This document shows positions 11,565 to 21,019 of a stretch of DNA of 64,000 nt, piece after piece. The DNA is from Patiria miniata (Eukaryota; Echinodermata; Asteroidea; Valvatida; Asterinidae), in the NCBI RefSeq assembly GCF_015706575.1, contig NW_024037048.1, positions 12,417,512 through 12,481,511 of the forward strand, in the 5' to 3' direction. The notes beneath the pieces were generated by a model. It saw nothing but the letters and a program-made list of their open reading frames with translations, was not told where the DNA came from and searched no databases. Position numbers and translations under genes: made by a program. Position 1 is the first letter of the stretch. Each line of letters begins with the position of its first letter.

Positions 11565-12195
11565 TTATTCTTCTCTCCCGAAGATTATTGTAGCCCCGGG
11601 GTACACCCGATGAAACTTCGGGGGTGACGCCTGGGGCATCAGAACGGCCGGCTCCGTGTCGCTCATAGCATTCCCAGCCACCAGCGCCTCAAACCCATGG
11701 GCTGAGCAAACGCTGGTCAGTCCGGTAGCCCGTAAAATAGCCCGTCCTAGCACTCAGAGGTGCTCAACACTGTGCCGGGAGGACAAAGGTGACTGGAGTC
11801 CACTGAAGCGTGGCGACTAGTCCCCTCAAGCTGCCCTGTGTTCAGGGAAAGGCCGGAGGGTATAGCGGCGCTCGCACCCGAGCCACACTTACCCTGTCTG
11901 CCCTTTATAGGTTTTTGCTCCGGCACAGGAGATATGTTTTGGAGGAACCTTGCCGGAGCGTACCTATTGTTTGGGTGTTCCGCTTGGGCTGACCGGAGAA
12001 GGCCACTGAGGTCCCCTTAACTGGCCAGCAGAACTGCCAATGCCCGCAGCCAGCAGTGGCCGGGGGTGCTGGACAAGGGACCAGCTGCGGCAACGGCGCA
12101 AGCGTTAACGGTGTAGTCCCCAAGAACTTGGCCGTCCCATGTGAGAGGAATTCCCCCAGGTGTGTGACAGGCCGGTTCTCCCCAAACAATTCATT
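11565..12195 (-). pseudogene. Gag-like relic of DIRS copy B
   Basis: The block corresponds to 2640-3248 of copy A (shared segments such as GCTCCGGCACAGGAGATATG and the flanking Pro/Ser-coding sequence) but is split by frameshifts and stops. It lies directly inside the right terminal repeat, the gag position. The C-terminal basic tract of the copy A frame is not preserved. Confidence 0.5.
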
Positions 12196-12365
12196 CCTTA
12201 TCAAATGGACATGATGAATAAATAAAGAAGACGATGGAAAACTCTACAAGTTGTTGTTTAAGTCTTTATTTTATCAATAAACTTCTCAAGCGAAAAAGGG
12301 TAGCAAAACAGACGAGAAATACAGAGCGTATTTTAAACACGTCCTACCCAATCTGCCACTAAGAG

Positions 12366-13187
12366 CAAGCCCTTCTTCTCCCGTAACCTGAGCCACAGCA
12401 GTCAGAAAGTCAAAGAAGCTGTCTACACCACCTTCATTCATCCATCTGTCGAATTTGCAGCAGCTTCATGGGATCCACATACCCAACGGAATACCAAGAA
12501 GCTTGAGCAAGTCCAACGAAGCTAGGCTCGTTTCGTCATGGGCGATCACAGAAGAACAAGCAGTGTTACAGCCATGTTAGAACATCTTGACTGGCCCTCA
12601 CTACAGGAATCGCCTGCAAATGATGAACAAGGTCAGATATAACTTGGTCGACATCCCTTGCAGCAGCCATCTTACTCATTTATCTACACCTTCCAGAGGA
12701 CACAGTTCCAGATTCACTTTCTCACACACCAGATCTTCAGTGTATGCTAGCTCATACTTCCCACGTACCATCCGGGACTGAACCACCTCCCAGTTGATCC
12801 TGCTGCATACCCATCCCTCCACGCCTTCTAATTTGCGCTGAGAGACCTCCGCTTAAATTGACCTATCGTGTCAGAATCGCGTTAGAATCGCGTCAACGCA
12901 GCTTGTGAAATATTGTCCAATTACATGATATACAAATATACGCAGAACGCGCAAAATCTGAGACAAACAAAGCTTAGTGTACAAAAATTCATAGGGTTGT
13001 CCAAGGGGCGTGGCTACCTTCCAAACGGCGATAGGTCAATTAACCTCAGATTTTTTACTTGCACCTGTATATATACAGCACTGTACCCGAGCACAAGTTT
13101 CTGTTGTCCTTAGACAATGCATGCGCCCAACGCAGTGCGTTTATCTTCAACCATATTAAAGCAGCACTGACAAGGAAGAAGAAGAAA
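12366..13187 (+). mobile_element. 3' fragment of a non-LTR retrotransposon (CR1/Jockey-like) inserted in DIRS copy B
   Basis: Compared with copy A, copy B has about 822 extra bases between CTGCCACTAAGAG and the following AGGACGCTCACG. AAGAG occurs at both junctions (12361-12365 and 13188-13192), a possible 5-bp target duplication. The inserted DNA encodes in broken frames the C-terminal end of a LINE reverse transcriptase: YTTFIHPSVEFAAASWDPH, then TAMLEHLDWPSLQ, then FPRTIRD and NHLPV. The last part is non-coding and ends in a GAAGAAGAAGAAAAAG tail. It is a typical 5'-truncated copy with one stop in the first third. Confidence 0.7.
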
Positions 13188-13190
13188 AAG

Positions 13191-13342
13191 AGGACGCTCA
13201 CGAGGCACGCATGCCACGGGGCATTATGGGTAGGACACCAGAGGGTGCTATTGTATGAAACTCTTAGCGGAAATACCTGCCGGTCTAGGGAATATGCATA
13301 AGTAGATTGCTCTGCAGGTAAGCTGAGTGACGTAGACTGGCA
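13191..13342. repeat. Right inverted terminal repeat of DIRS copy B
   Basis: Nearly identical to 3415-3562 (copy A). It carries GCAG|GTAAGCTGAG at about 13317, again an outward-pointing 5' splice-site consensus, and ends at GTGACGTAGAC. Confidence 0.7.
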
Positions 13343-13393
13343 TTATAACTGTTATGGGGTAGTAGATCTAGGTACAAATTTACATAAATGGCT

Positions 13394-13613
13394 CTAAATA
13401 ATGAAAGGTTTGCAGAAACACCATGTGCGAATAATTTCTCAACTAAGAGAATGGTTCTGAAAAGAACCAGAGGTATAAACTCGACGTTCCGGTCAGTATG
13501 CTCTGACCGTCTTCAGGGATCGTCGAGTTTATACCTCTGGTTCTTTTCAGAACCATTCTCTTAGTTGAGAAATTATTCGCACATGGTGTTTCCGCAAACC
13601 TTTCATTATTTAG
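13394..13613. repeat. Near-perfect 93-bp-arm hairpin (snap-back element)
   Basis: The left arm 13394-13486 and right arm 13521-13613 are reverse complements with only one or two mismatches; the 34-bp loop itself contains the small inverted repeat GGTCAG/CTGACC. It lies 87 bp beyond the helicase donor at 13700, inside the intron. The loop and inner arms (ACGGTCAGAGC, ACCGGAACGTC) resemble the 3' end motif of Penelope-like elements, so this may be a fold-back derivative of one; that is inference. Confidence 0.85.
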
Positions 13614-13700
13614 TATTTCCACCATGCAAAGCCTCAAATCTTACTTATAAATGGCTCTGAAAAGCTCAATTGCACACAATGACAATGAGTGTTACAATAC

Positions 13701-13776
13701 CTGCTTTACTAGTGAATGAAGGCTGACACAAGGCAGACCCATCTCTCTCAGCATGATGGCCAACAAATGGCAATTC
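13701..13776 (-). CDS. DDX49: DDX49-type helicase, exon between motifs IV and V
   Basis: A 76-bp exon with acceptor TCTGAG|GAAT and donor AAGCAG|GTATTG on the minus strand. One base completes the Lys codon split from the exon at 17573-17713. The following 25 codons read NCHLLAIMLREMGLPCVSLH and end SLVKQ, which matches the DDX49 segment after motif IV, with its C-x-LL..ML pattern and SLHS (motif IVa region). It ends in phase 0. The exon is too small to be obvious as an open frame and was found by looking for the missing segment between motifs IV and V. Confidence 0.88.
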
Positions 13777-13930
13777 CTCAGACAGAAAAAAACACCATTT
13801 TTACGTTATCATTTACATCAGTGAAGGGCAAAACCCAATATTGAATTTACATCATCCGGATGAAAATCTTATGAAAAGTTTGGTTGCAGTACCTGCTGCT
13901 ATATCAAATTCGAACCAGCCAGCTGACCCT

Positions 13931-14010
13931 GGCAACCTCAGTGGTCGAGTGGTAAGACGTCTGCACTAGTAAGCAGGTCATAGGTTCGAGTCTCACCTGA
14001 GTAGGCTGTG
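13931..14010 (+). mobile_element. tRNA-derived SINE head
   Basis: GTGGTCGAGTGGTAAGACG resembles a tRNA A box and AGGTTCGAGTCTC a B box, with spacing like that of a tRNA. A stem with an enlarged 8-base loop replaces a normal anticodon arm and the acceptor stem pairs over only about five bases, so it is not a functional tRNA gene. It is followed by non-tRNA sequence, as in a SINE. I could not define the tail. Confidence 0.55.
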
Positions 14011-14655
14011 ATTTTTTTCACAATCATTTTGGACAACACTGAGTATACAGTGTTTATTTTTTTATTTATTTTTTTAATAAAAACATTTAAAAATCCTGAA
14101 ACTTGGTAGGAATGTTGGTTGCACTGCGGCCACCTATTACAGAGCATCTTACTCAAATTTTGTCATAATGTGATGTGACGTCACACTGAAGGTGCTTTTT
14201 CAAATTTGCCAATATCCACAGAACATGCCCAATCTGATTCTAACTTGGTATATACCTAGACTGGGATGTGTCATAGATGAAAATTGAAGTGACGTCATGA
14301 TGACATCATCACATGTCATGTGACATCACATTAATCCTCCAGCCATTTTAACAGTCACAGGCAGTCAAAAAATCAATCCACTTCCCCTGCCATGTCAACA
14401 GACAAAGCAGGAAAGTTGAAGGCACAGCCGGCTCATCAATTACCCACAGTCAAAGCATACACATGTAGCTGTATCAAGTTACATAAACAGTCATAGCCCA
14501 TTAATCCTGCTTTGTGTAGGCTGGGAAGTCTTAACTGTTGAAAACAGTCACTTGATTGATGTTGACTGCAGTGTTAAAGGTGCTTTTTCAAAGTTGGATT
14601 TTTACATGACCATATATTATGGTCTGTGACTAGCACCTCACACAAGCAAAGATCA
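14011..14655. other. Intronic repeat DNA with clustered TGACGTCA-like sites
   Basis: No coding signal. Between 14170 and 14335 there are several TGACGTCA/ATGACATCATCA-type palindromes. A similar style of sequence (GATGACGTAA, GACGTCATCA, CCGGAAG) fills 47100-48120. These look like pieces of an interspersed repeat rather than a dedicated regulatory region. Confidence 0.35.
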
Positions 14656-14745
14656 TGTTACGACCCATAATGTAACAATTGACCCGTAATGTAATATTTA
14701 CAGACCCATGATGTAATTAAAATAGGCACATAACGTAATGTAAAC

Positions 14746-15025
14746 TCCTAAAATTAAACGAGCTTCACAGAAGTGAAGTTTGATTGGTATTCTACCGAGC
14801 CGTATAACGGCACAGAGGGATTACATGAGATTGCGTTGACCGCGCCTTCAGACTTGAAAGTTGGCTCGTGAACTCATGTAAAATCAAGCCAAAAACTAAC
14901 ACTATCAATTGTTTTGATCCTATTACCGGGTGGGAGTCATTAATGACGACTAGGGAGGGCACGTAATCCAGCTCGCTAGAATCCAAATCAAACTTCACTT
15001 CTGTGAAGCTTGTTGAATTTTAGGA
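14746..15025. mobile_element. MITE with about 40-bp terminal inverted repeats
   Basis: The left end reads TCCTAAAATTAAACGAGCTT then CACAGAAGTGAAGTTTGAT; the right end is its reverse complement with few mismatches (ATCAAACTTCACTTCTGTG...AATTTTAGGA). The whole is 280 bp. Inside the arm, CTTCACAGAAGTGAAG is itself palindromic. No clear target duplication. Confidence 0.6.
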
Positions 15026-15427
15026 TTCCACCTCACCTGGTATTACCTCACTCCGTGATCACATAGATCTTTAAAGCAATGTGTGAACAAGCCATGATCG
15101 CGTATTGCAATAGCACACACACACGCATGTTAACGTTACATACGAAGTGTGGACATTCCCTTGGTTTCGTGTACTTAAGAAAAACCAGTGAAAAAAAATC
15201 TTTTTTTCTCAAACTGTGGAAACTCTTTAAACCCAATTTTTTTTTCTATGATCCCCTTTAGTGTTTCTCTTCATTTTGCCACGGATAAACCTAACCCAAA
15301 AATGCCTCTAAACCTGTTTTCTAGAAACACTGTGTGGACTTGCCCAAGTCCCCACAACGTCGCCTCTACCTGGTTTATGTGGACCTCTTTTGTTCGGAAG
15401 TCCACACAGTGAATGCAATGCCTACCC

Positions 15428-15755
15428 ACACACACCCTAACACAGGCATAGAAGTGGGGTATTTCCTTTGTTCTCGTGTACTTAAATTTTGCAATGTCGC
15501 ACACTAATTTCAAAATGCTCTTATTTTAACCAGAATTAATTTCCTGGGCTGAAATTCAGATTTAATATCCCTTTTCTAAAACTCTTACATTTGCGACGGA
15601 TCAACTCACCTTGGAAATTCCTAGTTTTTGAGTAAAATCTATATATCTATTTCGTGAAAAACTTATGGGGTACCAAAACGGTACCCCGCAAGTTGGTGGG
15701 CATTCCTTGTGGGGTACCTCCCATTGTTCCTGTACCCCATAAGGCAGTGTTTATA
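15428..15755 (+). repeat. Left direct repeat (pseudo-LTR) of Penelope-like element
   Basis: Matches 16497-16823 along its length, including AATTTCAAAATGCTCTTATT, GGGGTACC/GGTACCCC motifs and CATAAGGCAGTGTTTATAC at the end. Confidence 0.7.
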
Positions 15756-16365
15756 CGTTCACCCACACCGGGTTCGTGCTATCATCCGGAAAAAGTTCCG
15801 CACGCTACAAGTTGATCCTTTGACCAGCCACATCTTCAACAACGATTCAACTCCCCTCGTTGCTTTCAGACGTGACCGGTTCATTGGACAGACTTTAATC
15901 CGATCAATGCTCTTACCAGTCTCCGATGTTAACGACATCAACACCGGCACCACAGTTTGCAATCGCACACGCTGTAATATGTGCAGGTCCATCCACAATC
16001 CACGCAAGATCGACGGTCCCAAAGGCAGTTATATACCCAGGGGACAATTCACTTGCGTATCCACCAACCTGGTGTATTGTATCTCCCGCAAACTATGCAG
16101 TGTCCACTACATCGGCGAAATGAAGCGTCGTTTGGCTGACATATACTGAGCACCTTCTAAGTGTCCGACTCAATCTCCCCGGACACCCTGTGGCACGCCA
16201 CTTCTCCAAGCCACCACACACGTGTGACGACATGCGCGTGTGTGTCCTGACCATGACAACATCGAACGCCCAGTGCTTGGAGATGGAACAACGCATCATC
16301 TACAAGCTTGGAACACTCACGCCAGGCAGTTTGAATGTGGATTTTTCTGCATTCAAACAGACATA
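15709..16365 (+). pseudogene. Penelope-like GIY-YIG endonuclease domain, frameshifted
   Basis: The frame 15709-16149 encodes an RDRF...NTGTTVCNRTRCNMCR segment with a CxxxxCxxC zinc-binding-like cluster, then LVYCISRKLCSVHYIGE, which supplies the GIY-YIG pair (Y-x-YIG), followed by the catalytic-region Arg of KRRLAD. A small deletion near 16145 shifts the frame; after it come EHL...SVRLNLPGHPVARHFSK and CDDMRVCVLTM, then MEQRIIYKLGTLTPG, the usual C-terminal part. The end at about 16365 is followed by a DEGP-like GATGAAGGCCCAG motif. The order is that of the endonuclease of animal Penelope-like retroelements. Inactive because of the frameshift and the missing reverse transcriptase. Confidence 0.75.
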
Positions 16366-16496
16366 GCTCTGATGAAGGCCCAGCGGGGCCGAAAATTCAG
16401 CCAGAACAATTCCCGGTGAGCACTGCTTTAACTTTTGTTTTCATCACTTATACTTTTTTTTCAGTGCTAAGCAGTTCCGCTTCATTTTTCACCCAC

Positions 16497-16823
16497 ACCC
16501 ACTTACACAGGCAGAGAAGAGGGGTACTTCCTTTGTTCTCGCGTACTAAATTTTTGCAATGTCACGCACTAATTTCAAAATGCTCTTATTTTAACCGGAA
16601 TTAATTTTCTGGGCTGAAATTCTGACTTAATATCCCTTTTCTAAAAACTCTTCCGTTTGCAACAGATCAACTCACCTTGGAAATTCCTAGTTTTTGAGTA
16701 AAATCCATATATCTATTTCGTGAAAAACTTGTGGGGTACCAAAACGGTACCCCGCAAGTTGGCGGGCATTCCTTGTGGGGTACCTTCCATTGTTCCAGTA
16801 CCCCATAAGGCAGTGTTTATACA
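16497..16823 (+). repeat. Right direct repeat (pseudo-LTR) of Penelope-like element
   Basis: Second copy of 15428-15755 in the same orientation; it includes the same GGGGTACC...GGTACCCC inverted pair near 16734-16753. Confidence 0.7.
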
Positions 16824-16831
16824 TCCCCACC

Positions 16832-17216
16832 CAGTGGCGTCGCCAAGGGGGGGCCAGGGGGGGCACGTGCCCCCCCTGGAAAACCTAGTGCCCCCCCGAG
16901 TGCCCCCCCCATCTGAGATTTGGGTTGGTAAAAAAAAATATATATATTTTGTTATATTCAACTCCCATCATCTGAGTTGGTTAAATAGCAATTTCTGGAG
17001 ATATCTTCAGATCGAATTTAGCATCAAATGTGGCACCATTTTGCATCTAGCCCATCCTCCATATGCGAAAATTTTCCAAAGGGGAGGGGGGCACCCCCTC
17101 CCCTTAGACCCCTCCCCCAGGACGGCGATCCGTATCCACCTAAGTGCCCCCCATCAAATGCTGGTGCCCCCCCCCCCCTGTGCCCCCCCAGACTGAAAAG
17201 TCTGGTGATGCCACTG
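16832..17216. mobile_element. hAT-type MITE, copy 1
   Basis: 385 bp starting CAGTGGCGTCGCCA and ending TGGTGATGCCACTG, with an exact 8-bp target duplication TCCCCACC at 16824-16831 and 17217-17224. Eight-base duplications and CAGTG-type ends are typical of hAT. The interior is unusually rich in C- and G-runs, mirror images of each other on the two arms. A second copy is at 25748-26142. Confidence 0.85.
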
Positions 17217-17572
17217 TCCCCACCCATCCACGGAAGGACAAGGCGGAAACAGTATGCCCCTTCGGCTTCGCCGCGGGGCATAAAAATACACATTTCAGTT
17301 ATTACATTTTAGGTCGATGTTTGCGGGATTATTTTTATTACAGTATACGTTGATATTACATTATGGGTCGATCTGACATTTTGGGTCATACAGAGAAGGC
17401 AAGTTGGATGAACACTGATTCAACATTTGATTGGCAATAACATAATAAATGTCATTGAACTATAGTCTTGGGTGTGTGCAAAGTCCACTTTTGTGAAATT
17501 TTCCCTGCTCATTCAAATCCACGAGTCTATTTTAGGAAAGATTTAAAACAGTCATCAAAGAAATTGACTTAC
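17217..17572. other. Intron end with ACCCATAATGTAA-type inverted motifs
   Basis: Between 17300 and 17390 the motifs TTACATTATGGGTCG and related forms occur; their reverse complements occur at 14655-14745. Otherwise no feature until the helicase donor at 17572. Confidence 0.45.
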
Positions 17573-17713
17573 TTGCATGTACTGGTGAATATAATGATGG
17601 ATTTCTCTTTGCTCTCTGAACAAAATGTATGCACAATATGCATGAGGTAGGCATCCTTGACCTGTGCTGGCGTGATGCAATAACGCTGATCCAGCTGCTC
17701 AACTGTGACAACA
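17573..17713 (-). CDS. DDX49: DDX49-type helicase, exon carrying motif IV
   Basis: A 141-bp exon with acceptor TTTGTAG|TG and donor TGCAA|GTAAGTC on the minus strand. It starts by completing a Pro codon split from the exon at 17998-18176 and ends two bases into a Lys codon. It encodes VVTVEQLDQRY, then VKDAYL and SIIIFTSTC (motif IV). VEQLDQRY and VKDAYLVH are hallmark DDX49/Dbp8 segments at the start of the second RecA domain. The intron upstream is only 284 bp, the shortest one seen in the gene. Confidence 0.92.
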
Positions 17714-17997
17714 CTACAAATATTAAACCATCAAAAATATTTCCTTTATGGATATCCAGTTCCCACAACAAGCCTCACTGCCTCTTAGGATTAGCAGTGT
17801 ACAGAAAAACGAGGGTAAATAATAGAAAAAAACAATAGTGTTAACAGATTAATGGCAATGAAAAACAACCATGTCACACAAAAAATCACAACAGGTCAAG
17901 AAGAAGGTAGACATCTTTTCAATTGCTCTGCTGCGGAATCAATCAAAACAGTAACTATTTGCAGCCAGTTTCACGTAACAACCACTGATCTACTCAC

Positions 17998-18176
17998 GGT
18001 GTTTTAGAAATCCAGAAGAATGGTTTGCTCAAAGAGACTTTCTGTAGTTCCTTCATTGTGTCAGTGATGGTGGCACTAAAGAGCAACGTTTGCCGTTCTG
18101 CTGAAATATTTTCAAATATGACCTCCAGATCTGGACCAAAGTTGCCTTCTAATAACCTGTCTGCCTCATCTAGAAC
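17998..18176 (-). CDS. DDX49: DDX49-type helicase, exon carrying motifs II (DEAD) and III (SAT)
   Basis: A 179-bp exon with acceptor TTTCAG|GTTCTA and donor ACACC|GTGAGTA on the minus strand. It opens with VLDEADRLLEGNF, the Walker B/DEAD motif that coordinates magnesium and drives ATP hydrolysis, and contains RQTLLFSATITDTM, motif III (SAT), which couples hydrolysis to unwinding. FFW near the end also matches DDX49. The phases fit both neighbours exactly. This is the core of the first RecA-like domain. Confidence 0.95.
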
Positions 18177-18304
18177 CTGAAACAAGAGTTTAGCAGGTAC
18201 ATGTGTTCACAACAAGGTACAGCAATGTGTTGTACAGCTGTACTGAAAAGTCATTATTTTCTTCATCCAAACTGATGATTTACTTCACTCCTTAGGGCAA
18301 ATAA

Positions 18305-18450
18305 CAAACTCATGCAGATGAAATGTCAAATGAATCTTTTTTCTGGATTTACATTTTGCAACATGTGTCCGACACCATTGGACTTCGTCACACAACTAAT
18401 GACCCGGTGGGCTGGTCACAAGATAGATGGCTAGGAATGGCCGGTCCCAT
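18305..18450. repeat. Left arm of a 4.2-kb inverted-repeat pair
   Basis: The segment around CAAATGAATCTTTTT, TTTTGCAAC and AGATAGATGGCTAGGAATG is the inverted counterpart of 22395-22545, with moderate divergence. It brackets a block of Penelope-like and LINE relics. Confidence 0.6.
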
Positions 18451-18638
18451 GAATGAGATATGTTAAAAAGTAGCCCGCCCTTCTTGTTGAGGGATGGCTG
18501 TTCTATTCTTTCCCAGATGGCTTCCCCGATGCCTCTTTTAAGCCAGCTAGTGCTCCTCTTGTCTAGGATCACAACTTTCTCACTACCGAAACTATGGCCA
18601 GATTCTTTTATATGCATCGGTACCAGGAGCTTCCCCAC
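18402..18638 (-). pseudogene. Penelope-like GIY-YIG endonuclease C-terminal fragment
   Basis: On the minus strand the peptide HIKESGHSF, then VVILDKRSTSWLKRGIGEAIW, then PSLNKKGG and SHSWDRP follows the pattern H..ESGH..W...VL......W..R...EA..I....P.LN...G..L...W that closes the endonuclease of many Penelope-like elements. Only this C-terminal piece is present. It may belong with the reverse transcriptase relic at 21020-22230, which reads in the same direction. Confidence 0.6.
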
Positions 18639-18667
18639 TTACAGAACCCCTTCCCCACTTACATGAA

Positions 18668-20095
18668 GTGATTACCAACAGAGGCAAACATATGGAGAGA
18701 TGGGTAAAACACTACAGCAAGCTCTATTCCAGAGAGAACACTGATACCCACTCGGCCCTTGATGCCATCGATTGCCTGCCCACCATGGACGAACTAGACA
18801 CAGAGCCAACACTGGAAGATCTCAGCAAGGCCATTGACAGCTTGGCTTCTGGAAAAGCTCCTGGTAATGATGGGATCCCACCAGACCAGATCAAGTGCTG
18901 CAAAAGTACACTTCTGCACCCCTTACATGACATCCTCTGCAAGTGCTGGAGCGAGGGATCCGTACCACAGGACATGCACGATGCCAAGATTGCCACTCTT
19001 TACAAGAAAATGGGTGAATGAAGCAATTACAATAACTACAGGGGCATCTCCCACCTTGGCATCGTTGGCAAACTATTTGCATGTGTTGTCTTGATTCAGC
19101 TTCAGAAGTTAGTGGGACCCTTTACCACGAGTCACAATGCAAAAGACCTTGGTGGACATGATCTTCTCCTTCCGACAGCTTCAGGAGAAGCACAGGGAAC
19201 AGCAAAAGCCCCTGTACATTGCTTTCATAGACCACACCAAGGCATTCGATCTGGTCAGCAGAGATGGCCTCTTCCAAATTCTCCCAATGATTGGCTGTCC
19301 CCAAAAGCTACTCAGCTTGATCAAATCCTTCCATGAGAACATGAGAGGAACAGTCCAGTATGACGGAAGTTCATTGGAATCCTTCAATATCACGCAGTGG
19401 CGTCAAACAGGGCTGTGTTCTGGCCCCAACCCTCTTTGTTATGTTTTTTTCCCTGCTTCTGAAGCATGCTTTTGGGTTGTTGACGGAGGGAATCTACCTT
19501 CACACTAGGTCTGACGGACGACTGTTCAACCTTGCACACCTCAGAGCCAAAACCAAAGTGTGTGAGACCCTCATCAGGGACACGCTGTTTGCAGATGATG
19601 TTGCAGTCGCAACGCACACTGAGCAACAACTCCAGTATCTGATGGACTGCTTTCCCCTTGCTTGAAAAGACTTCCGAATGACCATCAGTTTGGAGAAGAT
19701 GAATGTGTTGGGTCAGGACGTGGAAGCTCCACCAGTCATTACCATCGACAACTATGAATTGGATGTTGTTCACCAGTTTCCATACCTAGGGTCCACCATC
19801 AGCGACAACCTCTCCCTGGATGTTGAAATAAAAAAATATATTGGGAATGGTGCATCCACTCTCACTCGGCTCACCAAACATGTTTGGGAGAACACAAAAT
19901 CACAAGCAAGACCAAGACAGCGGTGTACAACGCCTGCATTGTCGGCACTCTTCTCTATGGAAGCGAGACCTGGACAACATATCCCAAACAAGAGCTTCAA
20001 ACAACAGCTTCATCGGAGCTGGGAGTTGGACTGGCAGTTTGAATGCAGAAAATTCCACATTCAAACCGCTGACGTGAGCGTTGCAAGCTTGTAGT
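18668..20095 (+). pseudogene. Non-LTR retrotransposon reverse transcriptase, frameshifted
   Basis: Read across four or five frames this gives a LINE reverse transcriptase: LASGKAPGNDGIPPDQIK (fingers), YNNYRGIS, then FIDHTKAFDLVSRDGL (motif A with the first catalytic Asp), GVKQGCVLAPTLF, then DTLFADDVAVATHTEQQL (motif C, FADD with both catalytic Asp), then VLGQD and HQFPYLGSTIS. The Cys-containing and endonuclease regions are absent. The 3' end is broken where it meets the Penelope-like fragment at about 20005. Family is likely one of the CR1/RTE/I groups; I cannot place it better. Confidence 0.75.
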
Positions 20096-20335
20096 GGATG
20101 CAGTGTTCAGTTCCATCTCCAAGCACTGGGCTTTCGATGTTGTCATGGTCAGGACACACACAGGCATGTCGTCACACGTGTGAAGAGGCTTGGAGAAGTG
20201 GCGCACCACAGGGTGTCCGGGTAGATTAAGTCGGACACTTCGAAGGTGCTCAGTATATCGGTCAGCCAAACGATGCTTCGTTCGAATTTTCCCGATGTAG
20301 TGAACACCACTACAATACCAACCTTGTGTATTTTG
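20005..20335 (-). pseudogene. Second Penelope-like GIY-YIG fragment, close relative of 15709-16365
   Basis: The minus-strand peptide contains VHYIGK, RLADRYTEHLRSVRLNLPGHP, RHFSKPLHTCDDMPVCVLTMT and QCLEMEL, nearly the same as the element at 15709-16365. Only the part after the first Tyr of the domain is kept, followed by an unrelated repeat rich in GAGTAC. Confidence 0.7.
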
Positions 20336-20339
20336 CTGC

Positions 20340-20440
20340 CCAAGTACGAGTACCGTCATTTTGAGTACGAGTACTTCGACATTCGAATACGAGTACGAGC
20401 TCTCTAAAAAAAAGTAACGAGTACTGTGAACGAGTACAAC
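20340..20440. repeat. GAGTACGAGTAC-type degenerate simple repeat
   Basis: Irregular reiteration of AGTACGAGTA. A related GAGTCCGAGT tract is at 30455-30602. Confidence 0.7.
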
Positions 20441-20640
20441 AACACTGCAAGCTACCCAGAGACAAGTCGTACATGTGGCCGCTGTGGCAGAGACTGTAAT
20501 TCCAGCATTGGCGTCATCAGTACAACCGACGCAGTTCCAACTCCAGCTGCAGTGCAACAAACATCTTTGTTATATGATACCTCTGTCTTGAATACTGCAT
20601 TTTCATTGGCCTAGAATGATCACGTGTTTAATTTTATAGA

Positions 20641-20689
20641 GTCATAGCACACTCCCTGTGACGTGATCTCACAGGGAGTGTGCAATGAC
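20641..20689. repeat. Short perfect hairpin
   Basis: GCACACTCCCTGTGA and TCACAGGGAGTGTGC form 15-bp arms around a 7-base loop. A short CGTACGGTG tandem follows at about 20697-20730. Confidence 0.8.
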
Positions 20690-20893
20690 TTTCTGCGTAC
20701 GGTGCGTACGGTGCGTACGGTACATACGCGTATACACGTAAAATGCAACGAACTTGCAGACTATCAGCTGTTTCGAGCACGCGACATGCATGTGAGTTGC
20801 CGTTAGATTGTCATGATTGTTGTGTTAACTGCTGTTTGTTTTCGTGATTTCTACATCAAAATCGAAAAAATCCAAGACATAGGTATAACAAAA

Positions 20894-21007
20894 CAATTGT
20901 TGACTAGTGTGATATGGGATATGATGTTTTGAACAACCTCGGAGCGCATATGCGCCCCTCAGGTGTTCAAAACGTCATATCCCACATCACACACCAGTCA
21001 ACAATTG
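20894..21007. repeat. Hairpin with about 42-bp arms
   Basis: The arms begin CAATTGTTGAC and end GTCAACAATTG, with few mismatches. The centre GCGCATATGCGC is palindromic too. It borders the end of the Penelope-like reverse transcriptase relic, so it could be a terminal structure of that element. Confidence 0.75.
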
Positions 21008-21019
21008 ATAAAGGGCGCA

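Larger units (their letters stand above)
7243..13342 (-). mobile_element. DIRS-type retrotransposon copy B, both ends present, decayed
   Basis: Left terminus: three related units, one in reverse orientation, around a long poly-G tract (7243-7600). Right terminus: 13191-13342, the inverted form of the left unit. Between them, on the minus strand, are remnants of the tyrosine recombinase and of the RNase H-recombinase linker (8130-8800) and a gag-like relic (11565-12195), in the order seen in copies C and D. Two later insertions interrupt it: a Harbinger-like element at 8939-9911 and a non-LTR fragment at 12366-13187. It belongs to the same family as copy A. It sits wholly inside a helicase intron, in the same orientation as the host gene. 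Confidence 0.75.
15428..16823 (+). mobile_element. Truncated Penelope-like element flanked by direct repeats (pseudo-LTRs)
   Basis: Two direct repeats of about 325 bp (15428-15755 and 16497-16823) flank a GIY-YIG endonuclease domain; Penelope-like elements commonly have such pseudo-LTRs through tandem arrangement. No reverse transcriptase lies between the repeats, so the unit is a partial copy. Its right repeat abuts the hAT MITE, whose target duplication falls in the TCCCCACC at its edge. Confidence 0.65.

Noticed and set aside
13931-14010. Functional tRNA gene
   Set aside because: A- and B-box-like motifs are present, but the anticodon arm has an 8-base loop and the acceptor stem is short; a SINE head is more likely.
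16720-17312. Proline-rich open frames across the hAT MITE
   Set aside because: They are read-through of C- and G-runs in the element.
17573-18176. Processed helicase pseudogene
   Set aside because: Exons are separated by real introns with canonical splice sites and no lesions, so the locus is the parental-type gene.
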